From assembly GCA_949751835.1 (NCBI GenBank), contig CATKHK010000012.1:186001-250000 (forward strand): 64,000 nt of DNA, written 5' to 3'. Below are positions 45,035 through 55,945 of this stretch, piece after piece. The translations under genes were made by a program, and so were the position numbers. The notes below the pieces were generated by a model, which worked only from the letters and a program-made list of their open reading frames with translations, had not been told where the DNA came from and did no database searches. Position 1 is the stretch's first letter; every line of letters starts with the position of its first letter. This DNA comes from Blepharisma japonicum. Its lineage: Eukaryota; Ciliophora; Heterotrichea; Heterotrichida; Blepharismidae.

Positions 45035-45843
45035 TTATAGTGCATTTAAATAATTAGGAAAATAATATTGTTAAAAGATGTATATATAGCATTTTTAATG
45101 TATTTTGATAATATATATTTTATTTAAATATGTGCAAGGCTATAATATGGTGAAATTATTGTTCCTTATTGTTAATAAAATATTCTTTTATCACATATGG
45201 TTAATTTAAGCTGAAATTATATTTGGTCTTGCTTTTATTGAGATTTTCTAAGAAAAATATCTATAAAATAATCTACAGCTCATATTATAATTATTTCACC
45301 TAATAATTCATTTTAATTTCCTAATATTTTTGCGTGGTAAATTTCTTTAAGAACTTTTATTTTATAAATTCATATAATGCAATTAGATTGATTCATATTT
45401 GTATAGTTTTATAAGTAACTATTTAGGTATTGATCACTTTCTATAGCACATATGTATTAATTGAATTTAGAATATGAAAAATCCAACATAATATTAAGAA
45501 ATTCAATAATTCTCCCTACTATAATTATAAAATATATAAATTTAGCAGTTCGTAAACACCACAACTCCAATCTTTATTTCATCAGAATTATATTTCCTTA
45601 ATTTCCATTTATCTATTTACAAAATGTAACCTGCGTGATTCAAAATGGATGAAACTTAAATCTCTTAAAGCTTTATACAGATGATATTAGAGAATATAGG
45701 CTAAAATAAAAAATTAGCTAATAATTTTCTATAAAATACCTCAATTGTTATTTTATAAGATTAGAAATTTTACTTGCTGAAAATTATGAGACTATAACTC
45801 CATTTACAAAGGTTCGTATTTTTGGTAACAATAATATTATTCG
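45035..45843. other. Long spacer without features
   Basis: 809 bp of strongly AT-rich DNA between two plus-strand genes, unusually long for this compact region. I looked at both strands with TGA as Trp and see no coding pattern, tRNA or repeat. Confidence 0.55.
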
Positions 45844-46254
45844 ATGACCCAAAATTGCGAAGATAAAAACTCAGTTTTTAATGGAATGTTTTCACTCCTT
45901 TTCAATTTTTCAGACTCTTCAACAAGTTTAAGCCTTCCTAAAATTTTATTTGATGAAGAAAATCAAACTGGAGATACTGAGCATAGGAGAAGAGCCCAAA
46001 AGCTTAAGGATAAAAGCTGCTCAAAGTCCTCAAGAAAGAGAATTACTGCTTGTCCTCATGTAAACAAAAGACATTACGCTAAGAATATGTGCAATAACTG
46101 CTATCATAGAGTTGGAAGGCAAAAGAAAGCATGGGCATGCCCACATGAAGAACGCCAGCTATATGCCAAAGGAATGTGCCAATTTTGCTATTTACAAAGT
46201 TATCATAAAGGAAGGTCTTGCGGCATCATCAAAAATGAGAGTTTCAATATTTAA
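45844..46254 (+). CDS. Tandem CPH...CxxC zinc-motif protein
   Basis: 136-aa protein whose C-terminal half holds two copies of a Cys/His motif: ACPHVNKRHYAKNMCNNCYH and ACPHEERQLYAKGMCQFCYL, spaced by RVGRQKKAW. Each has C-P-H, then YAKxMCxxCY, giving likely zinc ligands Cys, His, Cys, Cys. Similar paired motifs occur in many ciliate, oomycete and plant proteins proposed to be DNA-binding, but the function is unproven. The N-terminal half is acidic and Ser/Phe-rich with a basic stretch (EHRRRAQKLKDKSCSKSSRKR). No intron; stop TAA. It sits alone between two long spacers. Confidence 0.8.
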   Translation: MTQNCEDKNSVFNGMFSLLFNFSDSSTSLSLPKILFDEENQTGDTEHRRRAQKLKDKSCSKSSRKRITACPHVNKRHYAKNMCNNCYHRVGRQKKAWACPHEERQLYAKGMCQFCYLQSYHKGRSCGIIKNESFNI

Positions 46255-47004
46255 GCATTTAATCCTTAAATGGCCTTTTATTCTTTAAGTCGAGTAAAAC
46301 ATATAAAAACTTAAGTTTATCAAAGGAACTTATTAGCCAGTCGATTAAAAGAAAATTATAAGGATTTTGCATTTGCAATAAATCTACATACTTAAATTTT
46401 ATATTTTTATTATTTAAAATTTCTTCAACACAATGGTATATGGTCAGTCATGACATTTTTATAAGACTAAAAAATCCTTTATTATTTAAAAAAATCTTTC
46501 TTAGCTTCCTAAACGAATATTCTTAGTGATAATAAAGATGATAATGAAAAAATTTATTTTTTTGTGATCATTGAACAATAGCCTCATAATAATTTTGGTT
46601 TTTTAAATCATAATTCTTTAAATTCTTGATTTTAAAATTATTAAGAGGAAATTATTTTTTAAAGATAAAAATGTATAGATTTGTTTGAATCTTTATATAA
46701 ATCACTTTAGGATATATCTTATTGTTTATAATTATATTCAATTAATGCAATTAGAGTAAAATTTTACACTTGTAAATATGAAGCTTCTCTAGCAAGATCT
46801 CAATTATCGAGTTTGAAATTATTATATGAAATAAATGATAAAACTATCATTATATTTATATCCTCATCTATATATGTGGACTATATTTCAAAATAAAAGA
46901 ATATAGGTAGCTTTATTTAAGTATTTTTGTCATTAATATTGCTATTTAAGCCAAGATGTGCTTTGACTAAAAATTTTTTAATTCAAATATTATATTCATT
47001 ACGA
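46255..47004. other. Long spacer without features
   Basis: 750 bp AT-rich DNA between two convergent genes, much longer than other convergent spacers here (12-60 bp). I see no ORF, RNA gene or repeat. Confidence 0.55.
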
Positions 47005-49395
47005 TTATTTAGGGAGGCTAGAAACTTCATCTCTGAAAATTCCTCCAAAATCGTTTGTAGTAATTTTTCCGCTATTTCCTGTGAAGTATTTCATATCTTT
47101 TAGAAATTCTCTCATATCATCGTCATTTAAATGCCAGCTATACTCTTTGAAAAACTCACTCAGATTTCTGAGAGAAAGTATTTTTGTGTTTTCATCCTTA
47201 CCTTTTGCTAGATTTATATAAGTCTTGATGGTTTTTTTAATAACTTCTTGGGGTTTGTAGCCTTTTCCAGCTAAAATTCGCTCTAATGCTGTTTTGAAGC
47301 CTTTAAAATTCACATTATTATCAGCACTTGGGGAACATTCTTTAGCAAGCAGTCTAAGTTCATCTTCAGTAAGTCTAACTCCGACTAGTTCTAATATATT
47401 GTCAATTTGCGTAACATAAATCTGCTTGTTTTCAGCTTCTAAATGATAGACTTCATCAGTTAAATTCAAAACATCTGGCTTCAGATTAACTAAGTTTTCT
47501 TCATTGTTACTACGCTGATAATCTCTATAAATTGACTTAACTTGTCTATAAATTCTCATAGTCCTCATAGATCTTTCTGCCTTTTGAACTTGTATTGCTT
47601 CATTAATCAGATTTCTATCTTTAAGCATTTCTATTTTTGTTGTTATGCAATATAAGCGAACTGCTAGAGGTATGCAAATGCACGCTAAGATTGTCCAAAA
47701 GAGAACAGCAAAAATAATAAAAATTGCTGTAAATCCGCCTACTTCATCATCAAGCATAGAAATATAGTAAATAAGTACTACAACTAGTCATAGTGTCAAA
47801 ATCACATTAAGAGCTTGGATTATGCTTCCAAAAAATCGTGGCCCATATGAATCAAACCAAAAAAGGAGCTCATGCTTTGTGGGATATTGCCCAATAAAAA
47901 TATAGCCACAAGTCAATTTCATGGGATTTATTTTAAAACATAAAATTCGAATTTCTTCGTCAGGGATTTCTGCTTCTAGATATAAAGGCATTGGAACAGT
48001 ATTTTTTATTTCTTCTGGGTTTATTTCTGGTAATATTTTCCTCTCAAAATTGTCTAACTGTGGCACCAGAAATTTAAAAATCAATTTTAGCTTCATATAA
48101 ACACAAAACCAGATTAACAATAAAATGGTAGGAACAACAAAAAATATTGCAATTTCAAGCGTATTATCTCCTTCAATTGCAATTCTTCAGCAAAAAATAG
48201 CAAAAAGCATAATAAAAAATCCCAGTCATGAGAATGAATACACAGATGTCAAAGTCTCGCCAAGAGCTCGGGTTAAATACTCAGCAAAATTGAAATTTGA
48301 ACTTAGATATGATTCTGTAACTGATGGAAAGTATGATGGGTTTAAAAAGAGATATCTCATTATTCCATATGAAGCTACTCCAGCTGTTATTTCTTTATCT
48401 GGATTCGCAACGATTTTTTCTTGCCTTTTCCATTGTTTTGCATATAAATGACTAAGGAAAATCAGTCAAAGTCCTTGAATCATTCATATTAGGATAAACA
48501 AAGCTACCCCAACTACTATCATTTCGAAATCAAGCCTATCTTCATCAAACCAGTCTGCATAATCAGCAACGACAGTTGCTGATCATATCACCACTAATAA
48601 TGCAATATCTGCCATTAAAGCATAAATTCCTGTTTTCAGTCCATTCTCAACTAAAGATCCAAATACAGACCGTGCGCCACGGAGTATTAAAAATAAGAAT
48701 CCAAGACCAATTACGCATATCATAGTAGAAGAAGCTTCCAAATCTTCATCCTCATCATCATCCTCTTCCTCATCTTCTTTCTCCTCTTCCTCTTCAGCTT
48801 TTTCTTCATTAATTTTATCAACTTCATCTTTGATATTATTTGCCGCTTCTATCACTCTTTCTGGATCATTAAGAATGGCTCCATAATGCTGATCTAAAAC
48901 CTTCATTTCTTCATTTAATTTACTTACCAAGTTTAACTCGCTTAATCGTGCATTGTTTATTTTCCCAACAGCTCCAGCTAGCATTTCTTCTAAATCGTCC
49001 ATTTCTCGGCTCAATTTTAAATTTGTCATATACAATTGATCATTTTTATAAGCATATTCTAAGACTTGGCTGATAATTCCGTTTGCTGCATCCTTTGCAC
49101 TTGCAGTGGTATTTAATTTTTCTTCATCTGAGTAGTCAACTGTCATCAATTGAGTAGACTCATCTTCTACTTCAACAGGAGCAGAGTCGCTGTCTCCTTG
49201 AGGGATTGTTTGGCTTTCTGCATCTTCATCTTGGACAGGGACATCTGTTACTTCATCTGAACTTGTATCTTCTGTTAATTCAGTTTCCAAAAATGACTCT
49301 AAAGGGATTTGTACATAATTTCTACCAGTTTTTAAAGTCCCTGAGTGTGCTATAGCAGATATCAACAAAAAGGAAATAAGTAAGATTTTTACCAT
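47005..49395 (-). CDS. Large multi-pass membrane protein with signal peptide (796 aa)
   Basis: One intron-free frame from ATG 49395 to TAA, crossing several TGA codons. Signal peptide MVKILLISFLLISAIAHSG; an acidic luminal region (residues 20-110); a helical part with an acidic run (about 200-222); then about seven hydrophobic segments between 225 and 570 (ICVIGLGFLFLIL, MIVVGVALFILIWMIQGLWL, WLGFFIMLFAIFCW, IAIFFVVPTILLLIWFCVYM, ALNVILTLWLVVVLIYYI and FTAIFIIFAVLFWTILACIC). A basic cytosolic tail has EF-hand-like helical pairs without clear calcium ligands (VRLTEDELRLLAKE, NNVNFKGFKTALERILAG). The layout, including HELLFWFDSYGPRFFGSIIQ between membrane segments, loosely recalls MLO proteins. 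I would not assign it firmly. Similar proteins are likely in other ciliates. Confidence 0.8.
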
Positions 49396-49509
49396 ATTCG
49401 TTTCTCATATAGCAAATTGATTTTAAGCTTATTTTATTAAAGTTTGTATGGAAATTCCTGCAGAAATTAGAAGAAAATTATTAAAAATTATTCTCAGTTG
49501 CTGAAGAAA

Positions 49510-51666
49510 TTATTTTCTTTTTGTGGGCATATGAGAATAAGTTTTATATAAAATATCACTATGGGAAAAAGAAGGAACACTTTTATCAGTTGAAGCCCTT
49601 GATGTTAACCCTTTAGCTTGATATTTCTTGTTTATATTTTTATTGCTTAATTTTTTTACTTCATCAAGCCTTAGCTCTAAGAGTTTCACTTCTTGAATAA
49701 CATTTCTCCTATCTTGCTTTGTAGGTATCTGATATAGTTTAGGGAGATTTGATTTTGGTTTTCTTTTAGTCCTTGGTGACATTGTTGATTCATTCACATT
49801 GGTGTGGACTAAATTTAATCCGCTTTGAGAATCAGTTTCTTCTAAAATTTCTTCTGTGTTTAAATCATTAATATTAACTTCATTTATTTTAAACCTTTTC
49901 ACAAAATCTTCAAATTCTGCTTTAAGGCCTGAAGGCACTGAAGACTTCTTTTTAATTAATTCTTGGACTTTCAACTTGATAGCAGAAGTGAAGAGGTCTG
50001 AGGTAACTTTTGTTTTGTGTTTTGAGACTGGAGTTGATAAAACAGTGCTTAACTTTGATTGCTTTTGTTTTGGAATTTCACAAGATTTTACAATAATTTC
50101 AAGCTCTTTAGTCAATTCTGCATGGCTTGATAAGATTTGTTGGAGAATATGAACAGATGACTCGATTTTTTGGTTTATAGAGGAATCTTGAGGAATATAA
50201 GAACTTCTAGAATTTTTTTTAAAGAAAGTTGAAGATAGGCTTTCACGAATTTCTGTCAGAAATATAGAATTTTCTTGCAAAATTGCTTGACTTTTAATGT
50301 CACCAGTCTCTAAAAATAAGCTTTGAAGAGTAGAAGCCACTTTTGCACATGTTTCTGATAAAAATTTATACGTAAAAAATGATATATTTTCATATTTTTT
50401 TATAAGTTCTTGTTTTTGAGTGTCATCAGAGTAAGTGTCTCATGATATTATTAAATCTGTCAGTGTGATTCCATTATTTGCAGTTTGGCATCTCAAATTT
50501 TTTGCATGATTTTGTAAATCATCTAAATTTATATAGTTTTCATCTAGCTTTTTTAGCATACTCAGATGATAAGATATTCTATCACATTTGTACTTTAGTT
50601 TGTTATGAATTGATGTGAGATATTCAAATCTTTCTTTAAGCTTTGTTTCTATTGAAATCATTTTGCCAAAACAGCTCGTAATTTCTTGTGGAATATTGAG
50701 GCCAGGACTTTCTGGATCCAATTCTAAGCATTTTGATTTTCCTATTAGCCTAAATATATTTTACTCTTTTATATGAAAAAACACTTCTTCATAAGCTTCA
50801 AGTTTTGATTGAATTTTTTTGCTCATAAATCTCAGCTCATCATGATCTGACAAAGCTTCTCTCAAATCTTGTGCCAAAATCATTTTGACTTCTTTTTGAT
50901 CATCATTTTTTACAGTATCCTCTACAAATTTTGTAGTTAATAGCTCTGTATCTTTTGTTAATATAAATTTCTTTTTGGCTAATGAAGTAAGCTTTTCTTT
51001 ACGAGTAATTCTTTCAGTTCTAATGCTTGATCTTTGGATTGTATTTTCAAAATCACACCTAATTTTTTCGTTATCTGCAGACCTTTCTATAATCATTGTC
51101 TTATTTTCATATTTTCTAACTGCATCACATTCTACTTGGGCTTCTCAAACTTTTTTCTTTATATCAATCTAATTGGTATTTACGAGCGATCTTTTTGCTT
51201 TTGATTTCATAGCAGCTAGCCGTTCTGAAGTGAAATCTTCTTGCTCGATTTTACTATTGAGTTTTGCTATTTCTTCTTTGAGTTTTTCAATTAGCTCTAA
51301 TTTTTCAGATTCTGTGACAGCATATCTACTATTTATAGAGCTTTGTATTTCTATAAGCAAGTTTTCAGATTTTTTCTGTGTAAAATTAGCTGAAGAGTTA
51401 GATTTTTTGAAATTTTCAATAATATCTTTGAGGCCATCTAATTCTTTGATTTTTTGCTGATTTGTAAATATTAATTGATTGTATGTTTTCATTAATGAAT
51501 GCCGATCAGTTATTTCTGAAGAGGAATATGCTCTTGATTTCATTAGGCTTAACTCAAATTCTTTGTCTAGCATTTCAGTGATTTTTTGAACCTTTAATTC
51601 TCTGTAGCTTTCTTCTTTAGATTTTTCAGCAGTTTTAAAGATTTGAGAATAATTAAAAGGATTCAT
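49510..51666 (-). CDS. Coiled-coil hypothetical protein, two 15-nt introns (708 aa)
   Basis: Four reading stretches form one frame once two 15-nt introns (51169-51183 and 50750-50764) are removed and TGA is Trp. Junctions: KRSL to IDIKKKVWEAQ, and FFHIKE to LIGKSKCLELD. The first 400 residues are mostly coiled coil (LELIEKLKEEIAKLNSKIEQ, MSKKIQSKLEAYEEVFFHIK); the last third is basic and Ser-rich (SPRTKRKPKSNLPKLYQIP) with a final coiled coil. No catalytic motif. Together with the neighbouring 843-aa coiled-coil gene it suggests cytoskeletal or ciliary parts, by composition only. Start MNPFNYSQIFKTAEKSKEES. Confidence 0.83.
50750..50764 (-). other. 15-nt intron
   Basis: Minus strand GTAAAATATATTTAG, phase 2. 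Retention gives TAA at its second base. Confidence 0.88.
51169..51183 (-). other. 15-nt intron
   Basis: Minus strand GTAAATACCAATTAG, phase 0. Retention gives TAG at its end. Confidence 0.88.
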
Positions 51667-51902
51667 AATATTATTATTTAGTCATGATGAGTTATAATAG
51701 CATTTTATTCTTACGAAGAAATCTAAAGATTTGCTATCCTTAAATCATTTTAGTTTAAGAATATTTTAGAAAATTCGTGTTTAAATTTTGAATATGCTTC
51801 TTATAAATCCTTTCAATGGCATCTATCATCCTATAAAAATAAATAAAAAATTATATAAATGAGATTGAATATCTATCTTTAATAATTAAAAATTCATTAT
51901 AA

Positions 51903-54434
51903 TTATATACTGTCTATCTTATTGATATAGCGCTGCCTTATTGTTTGAGTTTCAAGCTTAGCCATATCTCTTTCATGTTCAGCTTTTTTAAGCCTTTCTT
52001 CTGTTTCCGTGATCTTTTCTTCCATTATACCAAAAATACTTGCATAATTTTCGATTTCAGCGGTAACCAACACAATTTCTTTTCTGCTAGTAATCGCTAC
52101 CTCATTAACTTCTTCAAGCTCAGCCTGCAGTTTCGCAACTTTTTCTTCTAAATTTTCATTTATTTCCCTCAATTCTTCTACTTCATCGTCGTATTTTTTG
52201 GATTTATTAACAGCCGTTTGCAAGCTTTGAACCTTTTGCTCAAGATTATTGCAATAATCTCGCATTGCTTGAACTTGGGATTCACTTTTTTGATGATGAA
52301 TTGTTTGCTTCTCTTTGATTACTTGCAAGAGCTGATTTCTTTCTTCTTGAATGCTATTTAATTCATTAGTCACTAGTTCTAATTCATGATGAAGTAATGA
52401 ATTATCATGGTTTGCTTGCTGGGAAATTTCTTGATATTTTTTTAACTCACCTTTCAATTCAGCAATTTCTTTATTGTTTCTTTTTTCTGAAGATTTTTGA
52501 AGTTCTTCTATTTTTGCATTCAGCTGGGAATTTTCTTTAATTAATTGCTTAATTTTATTTTTATCTGGGTTTTGTTGCAAATTTTCTATTTCTTTTTTTG
52601 TTTGGTTCAGCTGATTTCTTAAGGATTGGTTAGTTTCATTTAATTTTTGTAGATCACTATCTTTTTGATACAATAAATTTGATTTTGATTCTATTTCATC
52701 TTCAGACTCTTTGAGATGTTTTTGAATCTCTTTTTCCTGTTTCATATAAAATTGCAAATTGGATGACAAGAGCTCATTGCTTTGGGCACATTCATTGATC
52801 TGCACTCTAAGGTCAGTAATTTCTTCATTTGCTTGAGAAAGTTTTTGGAACAGTTGCTCTTTATCCTCTTCCAAGTTTTCTATAGCTGATGATAGTGAAA
52901 TTATTTGTTTGCGCTGCTCTATATCATTTGCTTGAAATTTTGATTTTTCAGTTTGCAACTGAGCATACATGTCCTGAAATTTTTTAATTTGGCCTTTAAG
53001 CTGGGCGTTTTGCAGCATGGAAACTTGTCTTTCATCTTCATATTCTTTGAGTTTTTGCTTTGCTGTATCCAGCTCATTTTTTAAGAAGTCTTTTTCGCTT
53101 TGCTGAGTTTTAAGTTCTTTTCTAAGGTCTATAATTTCTTCGTTGGCTTGAGATAAACTTCCAAAAAGCTTTTCTTTATCTTCTTCTAGGCTTTCTAATG
53201 CTGAAGTTATTGAAATTATCTGCTTTCGCTGTTCTATATCATTTGCTTGAAATTTGGATTTTTCAGTCTGAAGCTGGGCAAGGACGTCCTGAAGTTTTTT
53301 AATTTGGTTTTTAAGCTGAGCATTTTGTATCATTGACTCTTGCATTTCATTTTCATCTTCTTTTATTTTTTGCTTTGCTGAATCAAGCTCGTTTTGCAGA
53401 AAATCTCTCTCATCTAATTTTATTTTTAACTCTTCTTTTAATTCAGAATTTTCTTTAACAAATGTATCAATTTCAGTTTCTGCTTCATATGTATATTTTG
53501 CTTGGCTTTCCTGTTTTAAATTATCAATAACATTTATAATACTTGATTTATATATCAATCCAAATGGCAACCTTAATTGCTTTCTCAAAAAATTTTGAAG
53601 TACTGTGCCAAGTATTTTAACATTTTGAGATCAGTCTTCCTTTCATGACCATTTTTTAAAGCAATGCTCCAGTGATCTTTTGCTGTATGAATGGCTATGA
53701 AGCAAATAATAGATTTTCGCCCCAAAATTCCTAGCTTTTTCTTGGGTAATTTTTTTATGTATTACATTTTTCTTCAAGCTAAAAACAGAAGTCTTCATCT
53801 GTCTTTCGAAAATTCTTATAATAATTCTCGGCAAATAACTTGAAGTTTTTATTGGTTTTTGAAATTCCCTTCACACAGTTTCAATATTCCTTTTTTGATT
53901 TTTAACTAAAATATGTTTTAAATACATTGCTCCAAAATTCATTTTTTCAATTTTCAGCTGATCTTCCATTCTTTCTTTTATCTTTTCCCAGGTTCCCAAT
54001 TCAAAATGTTTCCATGCACTTTTCAGTTTCCTTGTAAAAATTCTTTCTATCCCATCAAAAATTATCGTTTGCGTTTCACAATTATCCATCTCTTTGAAAT
54101 TTTCGCTTGTATTTAAAGTTGATGATAAAGAAGCTGCTAAACTTTCGAGCTGTTTATCCTTCGTAATTAAAAGTTTAAGCAAGCTTTTTTGTTGGACATT
54201 TAAAATTTCATTCTCATCAGCTAACTGTTCGTTGATAATTGCTTGCTCGTCTAGCAAATATCGAATTTTTTTCCGGGCTTTTCTTTCTTTTTCTACGTTT
54301 TCTATAGAAAAATTCGTCGATGATAGAGGCGAGAGCATTGCATCAAAATTAGGTCGAGAATAGCGATCTCGCAAAATATCATTATGCTCAGGAGATGAAG
54401 AAAACTCTGGATATTGACATAGAGACTTGGCCAT
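51903..54434 (-). CDS. Long coiled-coil protein with a 105-aa internal tandem repeat (843 aa)
   Basis: One frame from ATG 54434 (MAKSLCQYPEFSSSPEHND) to TAG or TAA at 51903, intron-free, with TGA Trp codons joining three stretches. Residues 1-280 contain short coiled coils and basic segments resembling SFI1-type centrin-binding helices (LKSAWKHFELGTWEKIKERM, RSLEHCFKKWSWKEDW). Residues about 310-840 are continuous coiled coil. Two consecutive near-identical blocks of 105 aa (15 heptads) start at DFLQNELDSAKQKIKE and DFLKNELDTAKQKLKE; both contain AQLQTEKSKFQANDIEQRKQ. Expected to be a filament or basal-body structural protein. It diverges from the 81-aa gene across only 20 bp. Confidence 0.87.
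52776..53405 (-). repeat. Tandem duplication, 2 x 315 bp, within coiled-coil gene
   Basis: Two adjacent copies (about 53405-53091 and 53090-52776, edges approximate) encode near-identical 105-aa blocks. Long identical DNA stretches, such as the part encoding KSKFQANDIEQRKQI, show the copy is fairly recent. 105 residues equals 15 heptads, so the coiled-coil register is kept. Confidence 0.85.
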
Positions 54435-54454
54435 TTTATAATAAATTACTAAAA

Positions 54455-54700
54455 ATGGGAGCGTGCATGGGCAGTGAAAATAATCTCAGAGTGATAAGAC
54501 TGAAGCAAGAAAAACAGCCTGATCTGAGAAAACTGGATGAAATAAGGTATCAAATAAATAAAGCCAAAGCCTTAAATGCTCCGCTACTTAATTTGGAGCT
54601 CAACAAATTATACATGAAACGTATGCAATGGACACCGACTAGAACTAGCATAGATGTAGAAGATGGGCAAAACTGTGAGACTGTAACGGTAGAGTATTAA
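54455..54700 (+). CDS. Small hypothetical protein (81 aa), possible N-myristoylation
   Basis: Short basic protein, start MGACMGSENNLRVIRLKQEK, with Gly2 and Cys4 that could be acylated; the central part is helical (LDEIRYQINKAKALNAPLLN) and the tail is acidic. An in-frame upstream ATG at 54395 would overlap the divergent coiled-coil gene, so 54455 is preferred. The MGACMGS start argues for a membrane-attached small protein. Family unknown. Stop TAA. Confidence 0.65.
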   Translation: MGACMGSENNLRVIRLKQEKQPDLRKLDEIRYQINKAKALNAPLLNLELNKLYMKRMQWTPTRTSIDVEDGQNCETVTVEY

Positions 54701-55242
54701 ATCTGTCACAATATAGTAATTAATTATGTTCAGTAAGTTAAGATAAAGCTAAATCCTAACAGCTGGCGTAGTACCTTGATCTTCCATGCTTCTAAGAGTA
54801 GGCTTATCATCTTAGATATTTCCTTCCGTAAACGCGATTTCGTGTGTGCTTCATGTCCTATTGATTGCCCATAAGAGTCAGGTTCCAGGATCTTAAAGAG
54901 ATTTTTGACCTGCTCGTTCAAGTTATTAATCAGATACCAACCCTCCTCACTTATTACACAGCAATGAGGCAAAGCCAAAAAACTAAAGCTTTAAATTAAG
55001 ACAATACGATCAGTGAACCATTTTAAAAAAATAATGGCATAATCTATTAATCATGACATATTTTTTCATATAAGTAGGACCACAAAAATTGAAAAAGGTT
55101 ATAAAAATCTGATAATGTTTTAAAAAATTAATTTTTTGAAAATATTAATTTCAATTGCGCAAATTAGCTGTATTAAGAGAGCCCGCCCTTATGTTCATTA
55201 TTTTCCTAATATCTAAATTCCATATTTTCTTATTTAATTCTA
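54701..55242. other. Spacer with a possible gene relic
   Basis: About 540 bp between the 81-aa gene and the histidine phosphatase. The part 54724-55000 reads like protein on the minus strand (see separate entry); 55001-55242 is AT-rich with nothing I can support. Confidence 0.5.
54724..54999 (-). pseudogene. Startless coding-like fragment
   Basis: About 90 codons on the minus strand read as convincing protein (ALPHCCVISEEGWYLINNLN, VKNLFKILEPDSYGQSIGHE, RLRKEISKMISLLLEAWKIK) and end at TAA after a TGA Trp. There is no in-frame ATG; the frame begins after a TAA near 55000. A nearby ATG could join only through an unusual 25-nt intron. It is probably a gene fragment; the family is unknown. Confidence 0.38.
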
Positions 55243-55839
55243 TTAGGCTTTCCCAAAACCTTCAACTTTTTTGATTTGACAGTTATTGAGCATAATTAGT
55301 TCATTCATAAATGACCTAATGAAATTCCCATGGCTCACCATAGCAATAACTTTTTCGTCTCTAGTTTTTAAAAACTCCTTAATCTTATCACTCCTATGTT
55401 TCACATTCTCCCAAGGCTCATTTATAATACTTTTCGGATCTTCTCCTTTATGATACCACCATAGCTCTTCTTCAAAATGGCAAAACTGGTAATTTGTGTA
55501 TTTTTCCTTCAATTTTGTCAAAGGAAGCCCTATGTCGCAGGAGTGGTCAAGTTTTTCCGCAATAAGTGGAGTTAAAATCACAGGACATTTAGCCTCTGCG
55601 AAAACACCTTGCATAGTCATAATGGTCCTTGACAATGGGGAGCAAATAATCAATTCAGTTCTCTTTATAATATCTGCATATTCCTTCCTTGCTTTGAGGG
55701 TTTGCTGAATTCCTTTTTCTGTCAATTTTGCATCCCATAAAAATGGATCTTTGACAAACCATTCCCAAGGCCTTAACCATTTCCTAAAATGCCACCTATT
55801 AAAAGTAGATTGGGCATGGCGGACCAAATAGAGCTCCAT
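55243..55839 (-). CDS. Histidine phosphatase (phosphoglycerate mutase-like)
   Basis: 198-aa member of the histidine phosphatase superfamily. N-terminal catalytic motif YLVRHAQSTFNRW (RHA instead of RHG), second Arg in ELIICSPLSRTIMTM, and late His in VIAMVSHGNFIRSFMNELI. It resembles small plant/yeast PGM-like phosphatases rather than glycolytic phosphoglycerate mutase, which has additional conserved segments. Not closely similar to the one at 8713-9408. No intron; stop TAA. Confidence 0.88.
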   Translation of the reverse strand: MELYLVRHAQSTFNRWHFRKWLRPWEWFVKDPFLWDAKLTEKGIQQTLKARKEYADIIKRTELIICSPLSRTIMTMQGVFAEAKCPVILTPLIAEKLDHSCDIGLPLTKLKEKYTNYQFCHFEEELWWYHKGEDPKSIINEPWENVKHRSDKIKEFLKTRDEKVIAMVSHGNFIRSFMNELIMLNNCQIKKVEGFGKA

Positions 55840-55945
55840 TTTAATATATCACTTGCATTTATATTATGATGCATTAAATTTAACTTTATTATTGATTCAA
55901 ATTAATCCGATGCTATTCTAATTATAGCAAAATCTATCAATGACA

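Noticed and set aside
48125-48451. 108-codon plus-strand ORF within the multi-pass protein gene
   Set aside because: The minus strand runs open over the same stretch with TGA as Trp and contains membrane segments; the plus ORF is a shadow.
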